A stretch of DNA of 64,000 nt, taken from NCBI GenBank assembly GCA_028023455.1, contig JAQFVV010013063.1:186001-250000 (forward strand), given 5' to 3'. The stretch is from Epiperipatus broadwayi (taxonomy: Eukaryota; Onychophora; Udeonychophora; Euonychophora; Peripatidae). Made by a program: the position numbers and the translations under genes. A model generated the notes under the pieces. The model was not told the DNA's origin and searched no databases. It saw only the letters and a program-made list of their open reading frames with translations. Below, piece by piece: positions 34,303-45,670 of this stretch (position 1 is its first letter; every line of letters begins with the position of its first letter).

Positions 34303-34690
34303 AAAGAACTACAAAAACTATACAATATATATAATATTAACTATTACCCACAAATCCATTCACTTCCCATCCACCCTTAATATTAAAAAATCTTTTAAAT
34401 AAGTTAATTGCTTCAGAATAATAAATTTTCAATAATAAAGATTCTTTAATTCTTCTTTTGATTTCATTTCTCTCAAAGAAGACACTATTATCTTCTTCAA
34501 AATTAACAGTGTCTTCTTTGAGAGAAATGAAATCAAAAGAAGAATTAAAGAATCTTTATTATTGAAAATTTATTATTCTGAAGCAATTAACTTATTTAAG
34601 AGTTCTTTTAATATTAAGAGTGGATGGGAAGTGAATGGATTTGTGGGTAATGGTTAATATTATATATATTGTATAGTTTTGTAGTTCTTT

Positions 34691-34734
34691 ACACTTGAGA
34701 AGTCTGCTTGTAGCAGTGAGACCTTTGGTTGTGT
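34691..34734 (+). ncRNA. Hammerhead-like motif, palindrome A right arm
   Basis: Plus strand: ACAC at 34691-34694 pairs with GTGT at 34731-34734, core TTGAGAAG, stem II CTGC/GCAG. The essential GAAA reads GAGA here, so this copy should be inactive. Confidence 0.4.
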
Positions 34735-34818
34735 TTTAATATTATTTTTATGCTAGTTGAATTTTGGATTTGGGGTAATTTTAATTATATATTGACTAGT
34801 TTAGCTTTATGCTTGTAA

Positions 34819-34944
<126 letters not shown>

Positions 34945-35001
34945 AATCAAAACTACCCCAAATCTAAAATTAAACCAGACCAGCATAAAAATAATATTAA
35001 A

Positions 35002-35045
35002 ACACAACCTAAGGTTTCACTGCTACAAGCAGACTTCTCAAGTGT
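35002..35045 (-). ncRNA. Hammerhead-like motif, palindrome B left arm
   Basis: Inverted partner of the motif at 35444-35487 and essentially identical to it: ACAC/GTGT stem I, core TTGAGAAG, CTGC/GCAG stem II, GAAA, CCTTAGG stem III, GTT cleavage triplet. Confidence 0.45.
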
Positions 35046-35080
35046 AAAGAACTACAAAAAACCACACATTATATATACTA

Positions 35081-35242
35081 TTAAAAACTACCCACAAATC
35101 CATTCACTTCCCATCCACCCTTAATATTAAAAGAACTCTTAAATAAGTTAATTGCTTCAGAATAATAAATTTTCAATAATAAAGACTCTTTAATTCTTCT
35201 TTTGATTTCATTTCTCTCAAAGAAGACAACCTTAGCTTCATC
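35081..35242 (-). pseudogene. PLE-like polyprotein C-terminus, left arm of palindrome B
   Basis: Mirror copy of the remnant at 35247-35408 on the other strand. The open frame 35081-35287 runs through the palindrome centre, so its first residues come from the opposite arm and are not native. The part belonging to this arm ends with the same VNGFVGSF and stop. Confidence 0.55.
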
Positions 35243-35246
35243 AAGT

Positions 35247-35408
35247 GATGAAGCTAAGGTTGTCTTCTTTGAGAGAAATGAAATCAAAAGAAGAATTAAA
35301 GAGTCTTTATTATTGAAAATTTATTATTCTGAAGCAATTAACTTATTTAAAAGTTCTTTTAATATTAAGGGTGGATGGGAAGTGAATGGATTTGTGGGTA
35401 GTTTTTAA
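35247..35408 (+). pseudogene. PLE-like polyprotein C-terminus, right arm of palindrome B
   Basis: About 53 codons ending GGWEVNGFVGSF and a stop. The sequence FFERNEIKRRIKESLL followed by EAINLF fits the R-x-x-K-E-A-I...N pattern that follows the GIY-YIG nuclease at the C-terminus of Penelope-like proteins. The rest of the protein is absent because the element is truncated at the palindrome centre. The stop is followed after about 36 bp by the hammerhead-like motif, the layout expected of a PLE 3' end. Palindrome A carries the same C-terminus in both arms with one or two changes. Family call is inference from pattern. Confidence 0.55.
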
Positions 35409-35443
35409 TAGTATATATAATGTGTGGTTTTTTGTAGTTCTTT

Positions 35444-35487
35444 ACACTTGAGAAGTCTGCTTGTAGCAGTGAAACCTTAGGTTGTGT
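35444..35487 (+). ncRNA. Hammerhead-like motif, palindrome B right arm
   Basis: ACAC (35444-35447) pairs with GTGT (35484-35487) as stem I. The core reads TTGAGAAG (35448-35455), stem II is CTGC/GCAG around TTGTA, GAAA lies at 35471-35474, stem III is the palindrome CCTTAGG and the cleavage triplet would be GTT. The core departs from CTGANGA at two positions with one extra base. Confidence 0.45.
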
Positions 35488-35577
35488 TTTAATATTATTT
35501 TTATGCTGGTCTGGTTTAATTTTAGATTTGGGGTAGTTTTGATTTTATATTGACTAGTTTAGCTTTATGCTTGTAAT

Positions 35578-35615
<38 letters not shown>

Positions 35616-35654
35616 ATTATATATATATATATATATATATGTTTTTGATCTTTA

Positions 35655-35692
<38 letters not shown>

Positions 35693-35706
35693 TAAAGATC
35701 AAAAAC
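35578..35706. repeat. Cluster of (TA)n tracts within an inverted repeat
   Basis: TA runs at about 35580-35612, 35617-35640 and 35659-35690. The last is bracketed by GTTTTTGATCTTTATTAATA and its exact complement, so it forms a TA-tipped hairpin at 35641-35706. Confidence 0.9.
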
Positions 35707-36450
35707 AACTACAAATACTATATTTTCTTAATTGAAAATATTTTAAATAAAGTGTTGAGACTTGCAGTAAAATCTATAAAGAAGGGGAAAATTTTAGGAA
35801 ATAATGGATAGTATTGACATCTTAAAAGAAGCAGATGATAAAACAATTGATAGCAAAACTGTATGCTAAATATCTCTATGATAAATATGTATCAGTTGAT
35901 TCAAAGCATTGATATTTTAAAAAAAAATATTAAAAATTACAGATCTTTCAGTCTTCTAACAGTTCTTTACAAAATCTTTATCAAAATAATTATGAGTCAT
36001 CTATAGTGAGTGCTGGGATTCAAACCAACCAAAAGAATAAGCTAGATTTAAAAGTAATTTTGGAATAGTGAATCACATTCAAATAATCCTTACATTAGAT
36101 TTATAGTTTATGAATAGGCATTTAATTCTATAAGCATTTTCCCAATGATTAATAGCATTAAGATATTGATTCAGCAAATTGCCATATTTTTAAGAAAAGT
36201 TTCAAAATGAAACAGTAGTGATTAGATTACATACATATTGGTAGTTGATGGATATATAACAGAGTGATTCCATTTCTCCAAAACTTTTATAATAAGCAAT
36301 TTCACAAGAAGGATTTTGTAGATTAACATCAAAAGCTAAAGAAATAAAATTTAAGGAGGTAATTTAAGTGATCTAGATTGACAGATGATGGATTCAAAAA
36401 AAATGTTGCAAAGTTATCAGATGAAAATAAGAAAATAGAACTAAATGTAG
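35707..36450 (+). pseudogene. LINE (RTE-like) reverse transcriptase, broken
   Basis: This continues the LINE cut at about 31770. In order, with frameshifts and stops between them: KSIKKGKILGNNG (the K-x-G-K-A-P-G-x-D-G block), LKEADDKTI, then KNYRSFSLLTVLYKIF with IKIIMSHL (35932-36003), which is the K-N-Y-R-P-I-S-L-L...Y-K-I-F block of reverse transcriptase, then GIVNHIQ, and RLTDDG at about 36375-36392 standing where the catalytic F-A-D-D belongs. After it, KLSDENKKIELNV matches the helix after the active site. The catalytic motif has Thr for Ala but keeps both Asp. Dead copy. Orientation and order agree with the endonuclease half upstream. Confidence 0.8.
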
Positions 36451-37494
36451 ATTTAAAACAACCGTTTCAAAAACACTGTTGACTCTCTGATCATTTTGTG
36501 TTGTAAAACAAACTTTTTCAATTTTTTTCTTGTCATATTTCTTTTTTCATAAACTATCTCAGCAATATTTAGATAAAGCAATATCTATATTCTGTTTTAC
36601 GATTTCAAAATACTAACGCATTTGTAAAATTAGTTTTCGCTTTTTTTTCCTCGCAAAAATACATAAATAATGGCAATGTTTTAATGTTTTAATGTATTAC
36701 TTACATTATTTTTGAAAGTGTATTTATTAATAAAACATTCAGTGAAGTTTATACTTTTATATTTCTTCCTTTTTGATCTATTTATGCATTGAACTTAGAT
36801 ATATATTTTTAAAATTTTCGCTGTTTTATTTACTAAAGATCTTGTCGACTTTTTAATAGAAATTTATTTAATAAAACTTTCATTAACTAGATTTATAAAT
36901 ATAAAGTAAAGTGATATTACTTTTAAATTTAATAAAATTTATTCAATGTTTTTTCATAATTCCTGAATATGTTTTCATGTGCAGTTAAAAAAATCATATA
37001 TTTAAATTTTAATTCGATTTATTTTATTCTGACAATATAATATTAAAAAATAAAATCCATACTTTGATAAACAATCTCACCAGATATTATATACATACGT
37101 GAATACTGATAAAGATAATCTCTATTACTGACTAATCACTAATCTTCAATTTGTAGTTTACAAGCTACGTAGACTTCTATAAAATAAAAAAATATGTTAT
37201 ATATAAGATAGTGTGCGCATATAACTAATCCTTATTAGTATTAATTTATATATGAATGTGTATAACACAGATAAAAAGGTTATTGAGGAGAAAGACTTTG
37301 CGACAATCCATCATTAAAAAAACAATGAATGTAAAGGCAGTATTTTCGAGTCTCTCCACTTTCAGAGTGGTGAGGATTTGATTAGTTTTCCACTTTTGTT
37401 TAATGTTTAGCTTTAAAATGGCTATTTTACATGTATACAAAATATCCGATCAGGAAATAACAATAGATCTAATACAAATAATTAACAAATAAAA
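36451..37494. other. AT-rich non-coding DNA
   Basis: No gene recognised. The minus-strand frame at 37246-37440 has no motif I know. Confidence 0.5.
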
Positions 37495-37707
37495 TACAAT
37501 ACAATGTTGTAATTATAAATTTATTAAACGCACATTGATTACGTAAGTAATATTTACTGAGGCTATAACCTCGATAATATGCGTATAAAATGCGATAGTA
37601 AGGACCTCTACAGCTTGTGGTTAAAACATCTGTAAAGGTCCCTACTATCGCATTTTATACGCATATTATCGAGGTTATAGCCTCAGTAAATATTACAATA
37701 CAATGTT
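37495..37707. mobile_element. Foldback element with 14-bp target duplication
   Basis: A 14-bp direct repeat, TACAATACAATGTT, at 37495-37508 and 37694-37707 brackets about 185 bp. Within it 37546-37612 and 37629-37695 form near-perfect 67-bp inverted arms around a 16-bp loop. The right arm reaches the duplication but the left arm is separated from it by about 37 bp of non-palindromic sequence. That asymmetry is unlike a cut-and-paste MITE and more like a reverse-transcribed foldback. Arms contain several CpGs, unusual for the window. Confidence 0.75.
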
Positions 37708-37934
37708 ATAAAACCTGCTTGCAGATATTATAATACTGATACGTGTACAGAATTATCAGCATAAAAACACCTGCATTAAAATATTTACACTATAATATTT
37801 TACTATTTTAAAAATAATAAAAAGTTGCTATAATTTTTGTTTACTAATTTTATATTAAAACTAGGGCTGCCACATGTGGGTTCACAGGTTGTGAAGGGCA
37901 TGAAAGCACTACATCAATGGGGGTATCATGATAG

Positions 37935-38700
37935 CTAATAAAAATTATATGTAAATGAAAATGTTTAGATGTTCAAATTATTTCATTATTAGAAACATGT
38001 TTTGATTGTAAATATTTTTTATTTAAATATAAGATTACTTTTTTATTTAGTCTAGTGACAATTGCTCAGAATATATTACATATTATATTTTTTGTCATTG
38101 TGTTAAACTGAACAGACTGGCTGTCTTGTGGCTGCAGTACCTAATAAAATTTATATATAAATAAAAATGGTTAGATTTCTGAAATACTTCATTGTTAAAA
38201 AATACATTCTGATCATAAATATTTTTTATTTAATATAAGAGAATTATTTTTTTAGTTAGATTAGTGACAATTGTTTAAAATATACTCCATACTCTAACTG
38301 ACTGTTCACAATGTTGCTGCAATAACTAATAAAATTTGTATATAAATAAAAATGTTTAGATTTGTCATCACTTTATTGTTAAAACTACATACTGGTTGTA
38401 ATTATTTTTTATTTAAATATAAGAGGATTACCTTTTTTTATTTAGTCTTGTGACAATTGCTTAAAATAAACTACATATTATATACTATAACATGCACTAA
38501 ATCAAATAAACTGATCACCATGCCACTACAATAATTAACAAAATTAATATGAAAATGAAAATGTTTAAATTTCCAAATCATTTTTATTTAAAAACGATAT
38601 ATTACTATTAATAATTTATTAAAAAATAACCATACTTAAAAATATTGTCTCATAATGATTGCAATAATTTTTAAGTAAATTGAACAACATAGTAAGTACA
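37935..38700. repeat. Satellite-like tandem array, unit about 185-209 bp
   Basis: Units start at about 37935, 38141, 38326 and 38535 with (C)TAATAAAATT, then TATAAATAAAAATGTTTAG, then about 45 bp later TATTTTTTATTTAAATATAAGA and TTTAGTCTAGTGACAATTG. The copies are roughly 70-85 percent alike by eye with short indels, and the fourth decays toward its end. Non-coding. Confidence 0.85.
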
Positions 38701-39789
38701 TTTATTCATTTTCTTATAAATACCAGTATATTATATATGAGATGGATGGGACTAATCCTGGTGATATATTGATAATTTTTGTTTTAATACTGATGTTATT
38801 TTTTTAATATTAATATTATCTTTTTTTTTATACTGACATTATTTTTTTCACATGTTTTACTAATCTGCTTTTTCTTGGATTTGAATTGTAAAGGGTTGTT
38901 ACTTAAAAAAAAAACTCATAACTGATCTCTAATATTATCCAACTATATTTAAAAATTTGTGTTTTTGATTGCAAGTAGTTCAGATTCAGGGGAAAAATAG
39001 TAAAAAACACAATTTCAAAAAAGATATTATACATCAAAACATTTAACCGTTAACACATTTTATTATAATGTTATTATAGCAATTAATGTCATTTAGTGGA
39101 AAGTAATATCACAACTTAACACTAAAATAAAATATAAATGTCTTCTAATGACTTCTAAAAATGTATTGAGTAGACAATATAAGTATGAAAATTTAAAATG
39201 ACAGATTGTGTAATATGTATATATTAAAGTACAGTATATGCAATATGATTGTTATTAATAATCAAATAGTAAGCACATTTAAAATTAAATAATAATATAA
39301 ATATGTTCTTATTGAATGACTATAATTATTAGTAGAAATTATAACAAGTTATGCATAAAAAATGCTGAATTGAACAAAAAAATAACTAATAGGTTTGAGA
39401 CAAACAAGACTTATTTTTAAAATTTAATTGACATGTTAAATCTTATTATCTTTTTAGTAAACCTAATGGATGCATGGGTCATAAAAATAAGTAAATTAGA
39501 AGCAGAATTGCATACATAAAATTATATATCTATATCAGATAAAATAGTTGAGAATAGTATTAGTCAAATAGTTAATAAAAATTTTCCTAAAGATACGTCT
39601 GATCACAACTTTTCAGAATCATATTATATTCAATTCCCCTGTAGAGAGAAAATCTCTTGAAATTATTTTGTTGTGACCAAAGATAGGTGAATTAATATGT
39701 AAATAAAAGTATAGAAGTATAAATAATCATTACTTTTAATTATAGAATTCATTTTGTTTTATTTTACAAATTTTATTTCATGGAATGGG
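38701..39789. other. AT-rich non-coding DNA
   Basis: Nothing recognised beyond T and A runs. Confidence 0.5.
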
Positions 39790-39842
39790 AAATGCTAGAA
39801 TTTAAATTGCACAAAGTTACTTCTTAACCACACAGCAGCCCT
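39790..39842 (-). repeat. tRNA-Lys-like SINE head, decayed
   Basis: On the minus strand the sequence reads GGGCTGCTGTGTGGTTAAG followed by AAGTAACTTTG and a decayed B-box region (TTTAAATTCTAG). This matches, from memory of the family, the head of tRNA-Lys-type SINEs abundant in cephalopods. Only the first 50 bp or so remains recognisable. It is the main hint of taxonomic origin. Confidence 0.45.
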
Positions 39843-40369
39843 GATTAAAATTACTTTGCTATGTTATTGCAGTCAAATGTGATATGTGAATATGTTAATA
39901 TTAATATTTAATAGTAATAATAATTATTAACTTTATAGTAATTTGAACAATTTAAATATTTGAAAAGATTAATAATTTCAACTAGTTAAACTGTCTTTGA
40001 AACATCATAATAATTTTTTTATATTTAAAAATATCAATGAATTAAATTACCTTAATTCTTAATATAAATACTCACAGTATAATTTTAATGATTAAAGATA
40101 GTGACAACCTTCCCTTCTTTTTGTATGAATCATTCTTGAAATAAGATCTATGGTATTCTTATATTTGACATTATTTACAGTTAAGCATGAATGAATTGTC
40201 CGATTTTAGTGATCTAATTGATTTTGAATACCATATTTTATTTATTTCTCATTAATAGTGCAATATTTTATAGAAGTGAAACAATTCTGAATTTTAAAAG
40301 ATACACAGAAGTACATATAGTAAAATTACTATTAAAGTATTATAATATTTTTATAAAAAATAAGACAAA
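39843..40369. other. AT-rich non-coding DNA
   Basis: Nothing recognised. Confidence 0.5.
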
Positions 40370-40765
<396 letters not shown>

Positions 40766-40768
<3 letters not shown>

Positions 40769-41426
40769 AATACTTCTAGCAAAATTGAATTAAGAATCAG
40801 AAATTTACTGTAATTCTTTGATCTACCAAATAATATAAAATAAAAAGTTATTATCAAAGAAGCAAGACAGCTCTTATCTTAAATTTTAATAAGCTTTTAT
40901 AATTTAGAATGTTTAGAATTTTTACAAAGAATTAAATCCATATGACAATAAGAGAGTTTTGCAAAGCTGAAACTATAGTTTTTGTAGTTGAAAAATAAGC
41001 TTTCATCAAATTTTATGCATATATTATCAGAAAATGCACTTCTGAATATTAGTTAATAACTTACAAATTTGATGTTTCTAGTAATTTTGTAAAAAAAAAA
41101 ACCCCAAAAAGAATCCTTAAAAATTATATATCAGAAAATGTAAATATATTATAGGTATCAATTTTAATATTCCATTTCAATTCTTAATTAATTTGTGTTT
41201 TTTTTTTTTTGTTGTTGTAGTTTGTTTTTTACATTTTTTTTTGGTCAATTTAAATATAATGTGTATAAATTTGAAATTACTTTTTTATATATATCTGTAT
41301 TGTATAGATGCACTTTGTATTAGATTATTAATAACTATGAGGGTATGTGTATGCACATATATAAAGAGAAACAGTTCCATAATGATAGCTGAAATCTCTA
41401 TAAATTATTTTAAACATCCTATGGTT
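40766..41426. other. AT-rich non-coding DNA
   Basis: The 112-codon plus frame at 41193-41531 begins in a poly-T tract and ends in a foldback element. Not considered a gene. Confidence 0.5.
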
Positions 41427-41548
41427 ATATTATTTCAGACACACTTCCCCTTTAAACAAAAAAAGCCTGAAATTTGCAACCCCTTCAAAAGAAGTAAATG
41501 GGTTTCAAAATCCAGGCATTTCTTTGTTTAAAGGAAGAGTGTGGTTGA

Positions 41549-41555
<7 letters not shown>
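41427..41555. repeat. Small foldback element, about 129 bp
   Basis: Arms of about 55 bp with several mismatches: left begins ATATTATTTCAGACACACTTCC and right ends with the near-complement around GTGTGGTTGAAATAATAT. TTTAAACAAA and TTTGTTTAAA lie at matching places. It abuts a (TA)n on the right. Confidence 0.75.

Positions 41556-41591
<36 letters not shown>
41551..41591. repeat. (TA)n microsatellite
   Basis: Perfect TA run between the small foldback and the PLE flank copy. Confidence 0.96.
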
Positions 41592-41594
<3 letters not shown>

Positions 41595-41710
41595 CTTTAA
41601 AATGAAATATATTCAATTATAAAACAACCATATACTTAAAATATATAACTAAAAAATTTATTAATATCTAATCGATTTGTTCAAAAAATGAACCTTATCA
41701 AGATATTATA
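41590..41710 (-). repeat. Third copy of the 17-kb PLE flank
   Basis: Nearly colinear with 16851-16974 (TATTCTTTAAAATGAAATAT through GAACCTTATCAAGATATTA) with scattered changes. Like that copy it starts at a TA-rich junction. The element's coding part is absent here. Confidence 0.85.
41662..41708 (-). ncRNA. Hammerhead-like motif, diverged (copy 3)
   Basis: Same family as 16925-16973. Stem I TAATATC/GATATTA and core TTGATAAG are kept, and stem II is now perfect (GTTCA/TGAAC), but the G of GAAA is missing, which should abolish activity. Confidence 0.45.
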
Positions 41711-41789
41711 TTATATTATATAGTACTTCTATTAAATTATAGTAGATATTTGTTTTAAAATATTATTTACTGAATTAATTGTTGTATTG

Positions 41790-41802
41790 TTTTTCGAAGA
41801 AT

Positions 41803-41841
<39 letters not shown>

Positions 41842-41850
41842 TCGAAGAAT

Positions 41851-41889
<39 letters not shown>

Positions 41890-41890
41890 A
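41790..41890. repeat. Duplicated (AT)n-(GT)n microsatellite block
   Basis: A block of about 48 bp, TTCGAAGAATT plus (AT)n plus (GT)n, occurs twice in tandem, which points to a slippage or unequal-exchange duplication of the compound repeat. Confidence 0.9.
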
Positions 41891-42218
41891 TGTGCTAAGG
41901 GAAGCTATAGTGATTTTAAAAGATCCAAGAGTATAAATGAGAAATGCGAATTGAAGAAAATAAACAATATTTGGAAAATTCTATTGGAAAATAAAATATT
42001 TTTTTTAAAAAAACTCCTCATCCAATAGAGGAAGAAATATTAAAAGGAAAAATGAATGATTTCAAATTTCACATACATTTTGGTGATTTGACAAAGAAGA
42101 AGCTCTGAGGAAAGTGCTTGTTATTGTATTGAAACATCAGTTACTTACCTATTTTATTTTAATTTTATGGAATCTCCCAAAAATAATAGTATGAAATTAT
42201 CATTTACCCATAAGAATG

Positions 42219-42632
42219 TCTACATAGAATATAAACATGTTTTATGTACAAAGAGAAAGCAACTCAAATAAAATTTATTACCAAAAGATGAAATATTTAT
42301 AAGCACTGTAGTTGAGAAACATTTAATTGTTTCTATACGTACATATTTAACAAACATATGATAAAATACATAATTTAAACTAAACACTGAAATATTAATA
42401 CTTTTTGTTAAAAATCTTTTGTCATTTGTTTAATTTACACACATTACAACAATACAAAAATGATATTCAAATTTAGACACAAGTGAGAAAATCACACACA
42501 CAAAAAAATGTAAATGAAAAAAATAATAAATAAAAACTTATTATTATTAATTCACCATATATATGTAAATCTTAACAAATGATATAAATAATTAACTCAA
42601 AGCATAAAGTTGAACCTGCTGTTTGAAAGAGT
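42219..42632 (+). repeat. Putative left LTR
   Basis: About 415 bp that aligns colinearly with 46531-46962 at roughly 75-80 percent identity by eye. Shared words include AGCAACTCAAATAAAA, AAGATGAAAT, ATAATTTAAACTAAAC and GAACCTGC(T/C)GTTTGAAAGAG. Exact ends and terminal TG/CA are uncertain. Confidence 0.7.
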
Positions 42633-44639
42633 ATAATTAAGAGTAAAAAGAACAACTTCACTTTGATAATTAGCAATATATATATATATATATGAATGAC
42701 ATTCAGCTCAAAAATCAGATCAAAAATTCTTATCAACTAATCAACACATATATTTTGTGAGTGAAAAAATTGAACTTGCCCTTCAAACAGAAAAGTCTGC
42801 CACTATCAAAGTAAAAACATTAAATGAGAATATCTCATTGAATATAGATAAAAGTTTGATTAAAAGTGTATGGATTTAAATCCAGTAAACCCAGGGATTA
42901 TAAATATCATAAACAGCGGTAAATTTATTCGATAAGTTAATTGTATTTTCAACTTAGAGCTGGAGAGTTAGCTTAACTTTAACTTGACATTTCCAATAGA
43001 CAATAACTTGTTATTCAACAAATTCATGGACTTTTATTAACCATGAATATAGAAGTATATAGAACCATGTGCCACTAAATGTAAAATTACCTTGTGGGAA
43101 GAGAGTCATCAACCATGAAGCTGTAACCACCAAAACTGAATGTGACTTGACCCAGCATCTAATCATCTATACTGAAATCACCACTAACTTTAGTATTTGA
43201 AGATGAAGCTATAAACTCAATATCACAAGGATTGCTATACAGAATAACAAAACACCTGAACTCCATCAATTGTATCATGAACTATATAGCATGAGGACAT
43301 TTATAATCCTTTTAGGACATTTTCCTCTATGGACTCTTAATTGATCTCATCATTTTTTCATTTTATATATCTATAATTTTTATTTATTTATTTCTTTTAC
43401 CATAGATTAAGAGGGATGAATTTTTAATATGTTAGAAAAAGGAAAAAAAAATATTAGCCTTATTTTCACATTTAAATAATATATAGGATTAGGTGTGCAC
43501 TTGCTTGCAGATGAATTTGATCATCATCAGTGAGAAGTAAGACTTTATTTTCATACATGTTAAATACCAACACTTGTACAGTTACATTGTTATTTGTTGA
43601 TACTAATTGCTTCATCATTTGTTTTTTTATATAAATGGTTAATATTTTCTAGTGTGAATGGTATTTCCTATCCTTGTACAAACTAATCACGATAGGGGGG
43701 ATCCCATATCATCAATACTTTGTTAAGATGAATTAATTAAGAAATATATTGGAGGCAATGAATTATGATTTTAATAGTCTAAATTATAAAGCAAGTGTAC
43801 ATATAAGTAATAATAAGTTTTATTTTTATTTTTTTGTTAGTATTGATATACAATGATTATTCTTTGAGGGGAAAAGGGGATTGGCTTAATAAGTATCAAA
43901 GAGTACATTTTCTCATCCACTTTGATGGTCTATAAAGCCTACTGTTATGCAAGGTCAGGAACCATTCCATTACATAGGGTGCATTTAATCATGGGGCAAT
44001 GAATCTTATATTGGTATAATGATTCAACAATCTCAATCATAAAACTAATATAATGTAAATATCTTGGATTGCATATTTTTTTGCGATGTGATAAAATGAA
44101 CACGAATAATGAGAAATTATCAACAATTAAAATAATATAAAATATTATGTATACAACTGCTTAAAAGGATTAAGTAGTGAAAGATAAAAGTAATAAAGAT
44201 GAAAAGTCGAGGCAAATAACAGCTTTATTAAAACACATTTTTTTTTGTTTGCGAATACATTAAAATGTAGTGATGATAAATCTTTCCATGATGTTTTTTT
44301 AATATAATTTGGAATACATAAAGATCAATAGGTGAAATAAAAGTTAATAAAATAATGTAAAACAAGAGGAGTAAAAGTACTATATAATCTAAGACTAAAA
44401 TATATGAACTCTGGAGTAAAATAAAAATGATGTAGTCTGAAAGTATTAATAAAGGAGAAAATGAAAATGGAATAAAATATGATACAGAAGGAGGTGAGAT
44501 AGAGAGTTCTCTTCTAGAAAATATAAAACAAAACAAAATGGTATATCTGAGGGGACTATAGCAGAAAATGTCCAAGCACCAGAGATAAGTTTAATTCCAG
44601 AAAATCAAGTGAGAAGAGAAAACAAAAACAAATGTCTCA
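42633..44639. other. Internal non-coding part of the LTR element
   Basis: Between left LTR and gag-like region. A minus-strand 115-codon frame (44228-44575) is the complement of purine-rich plus-strand sequence and is probably a shadow of the gag leader. Confidence 0.45.
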
Positions 44640-45300
44640 CTTAATCAATTGATGATGATGATAATGCAGCAAATGGCAGTAAAGATAGACAATATGAAAA
44701 CTGAATTAAAAACAGATATTATGACTGATTTATCTAAAAAGATATAAAATATATCTAAAAGGATGGACAATATAAAAATTCAATTAAAAGCAGATATAGC
44801 AAGTCAAAATACTGTTATAAATCAACTACAGACAGTTATTAAAAGTAAATTGCTACAATTAGAGAAAATTATAGATGAAAAGGACTACAAATATGAATGA
44901 AAATTTATGGGAATTGAGAAAGAACTGAAAGCAAATTAGATACCAGGTGCATAGAAATGAAACAGGTCTATAATAACTTTGAATACAAAATATAACAAAT
45001 CACAAAGAATATCAGACAGAGATTAATGAACAAGTAGAAAATTTACAGATTGATTTGAATCAGTATAAAGAGATAGTAAACCAGAAATTCAAGAAAAGAA
45101 ATTTTATTCCATAAAAAATGATCATAAGCATCTCAACATAAGGCAAGGCTTGATTGAAACAGAATTGATACAAAATAAAAAGTGTTGAAAAATTATGTGA
45201 AAATCACAATAGTCAGTTAAATCAACTAAAAAATATTGACACCTTCATAAATCAGAGATTTGAAAAAATAGAATCTGAATATTACCATGAATTGTAAAAA
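44640..45300 (+). pseudogene. Gag-like coiled-coil remnant
   Basis: Plus-strand frames with stops read hydrophilic heptad-rich sequence, for example MAVKIDNMKTELKTDIMTDL, then ASQNTVINQLQTVIKSKL, then EINEQVENLQIDLNQYKEIV. This is the kind of charged coiled coil found at the N-terminus of some gypsy Gag proteins and of LINE ORF1p. No CCHC knuckle was found. It is assigned to Gag because an integrase tail follows within 150 bp on the same strand, between LTRs. Several stops, so non-functional. Confidence 0.5.
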
Positions 45301-45453
45301 TTAAAAGACAAACCAATTTTACACACCCCAATTCTTTTTTCAAACCCGATGCTTATGCTTATTGAATCACCCTTTGATCAAGAAAATGATTATCATATAA
45401 TGATAAAAATGACCTCAAAAGAAGGCAAAAATAAAAAGAAACTGTAATACCAA

Positions 45454-45670
45454 TTTAAAATTGGAGATAAAATGTTCATTAAAATCCTACACACATTAAT
45501 CTAAAAGAATTTGTGTTTAAAAAACTCTGTAATACATACAAGGGTCCATTCACCTTCATTAAATGTGCCAATACCAAAACATAGTGGTTGGACAATGGAA
45601 ATAGGGCTATAGGAACTTATAACTCAAGTATTTTGAAACCATATCATGGAAGAATGAAATATTTTTTTTA
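45454..45670 (+). pseudogene. Gypsy integrase C-terminal domain remnant
   Basis: FKIGDKMFIK, then YKGPFTFIKC, then GTYNSSILKPYHGR occur in order with small frame changes and stops. This is the integrase C-terminal pattern (F-K-x-G-D-x-V-x-V-K ... Y-x-G-P-F-x-I ... L-K-P-Y). The relative at 54661-54851 has the same GTYNS..LKPY ending, so the two elements belong to one family. The catalytic core is absent. Confidence 0.65.

Larger units (their letters stand above)
34199..34790. repeat. Palindrome A: two PLE 3' ends head to head
   Basis: Arms of about 280 bp (34199-34479 and 34512-34790) are inverted copies with a few percent mismatch around a loop of about 32 bp. Each arm is a PLE-like 3' end: C-terminal coding remnant toward the centre, hammerhead-like motif toward the outside. 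Same family as palindrome B. Confidence 0.88.

Noticed and set aside
37546-37612. CTGA plus GAGG/CCTC hairpin plus CGATAA as a ribozyme
   Set aside because: The hairpin uses up the bases needed for the core, and GAAA is absent.
43510-43545. Minus-strand CTGATGA near 43527
   Set aside because: No GAAA and no stem II in the expected place.
44228-44575. 115-codon minus-strand hydrophobic frame
   Set aside because: Complement of purine-rich plus-strand sequence in the LTR element; no motif.
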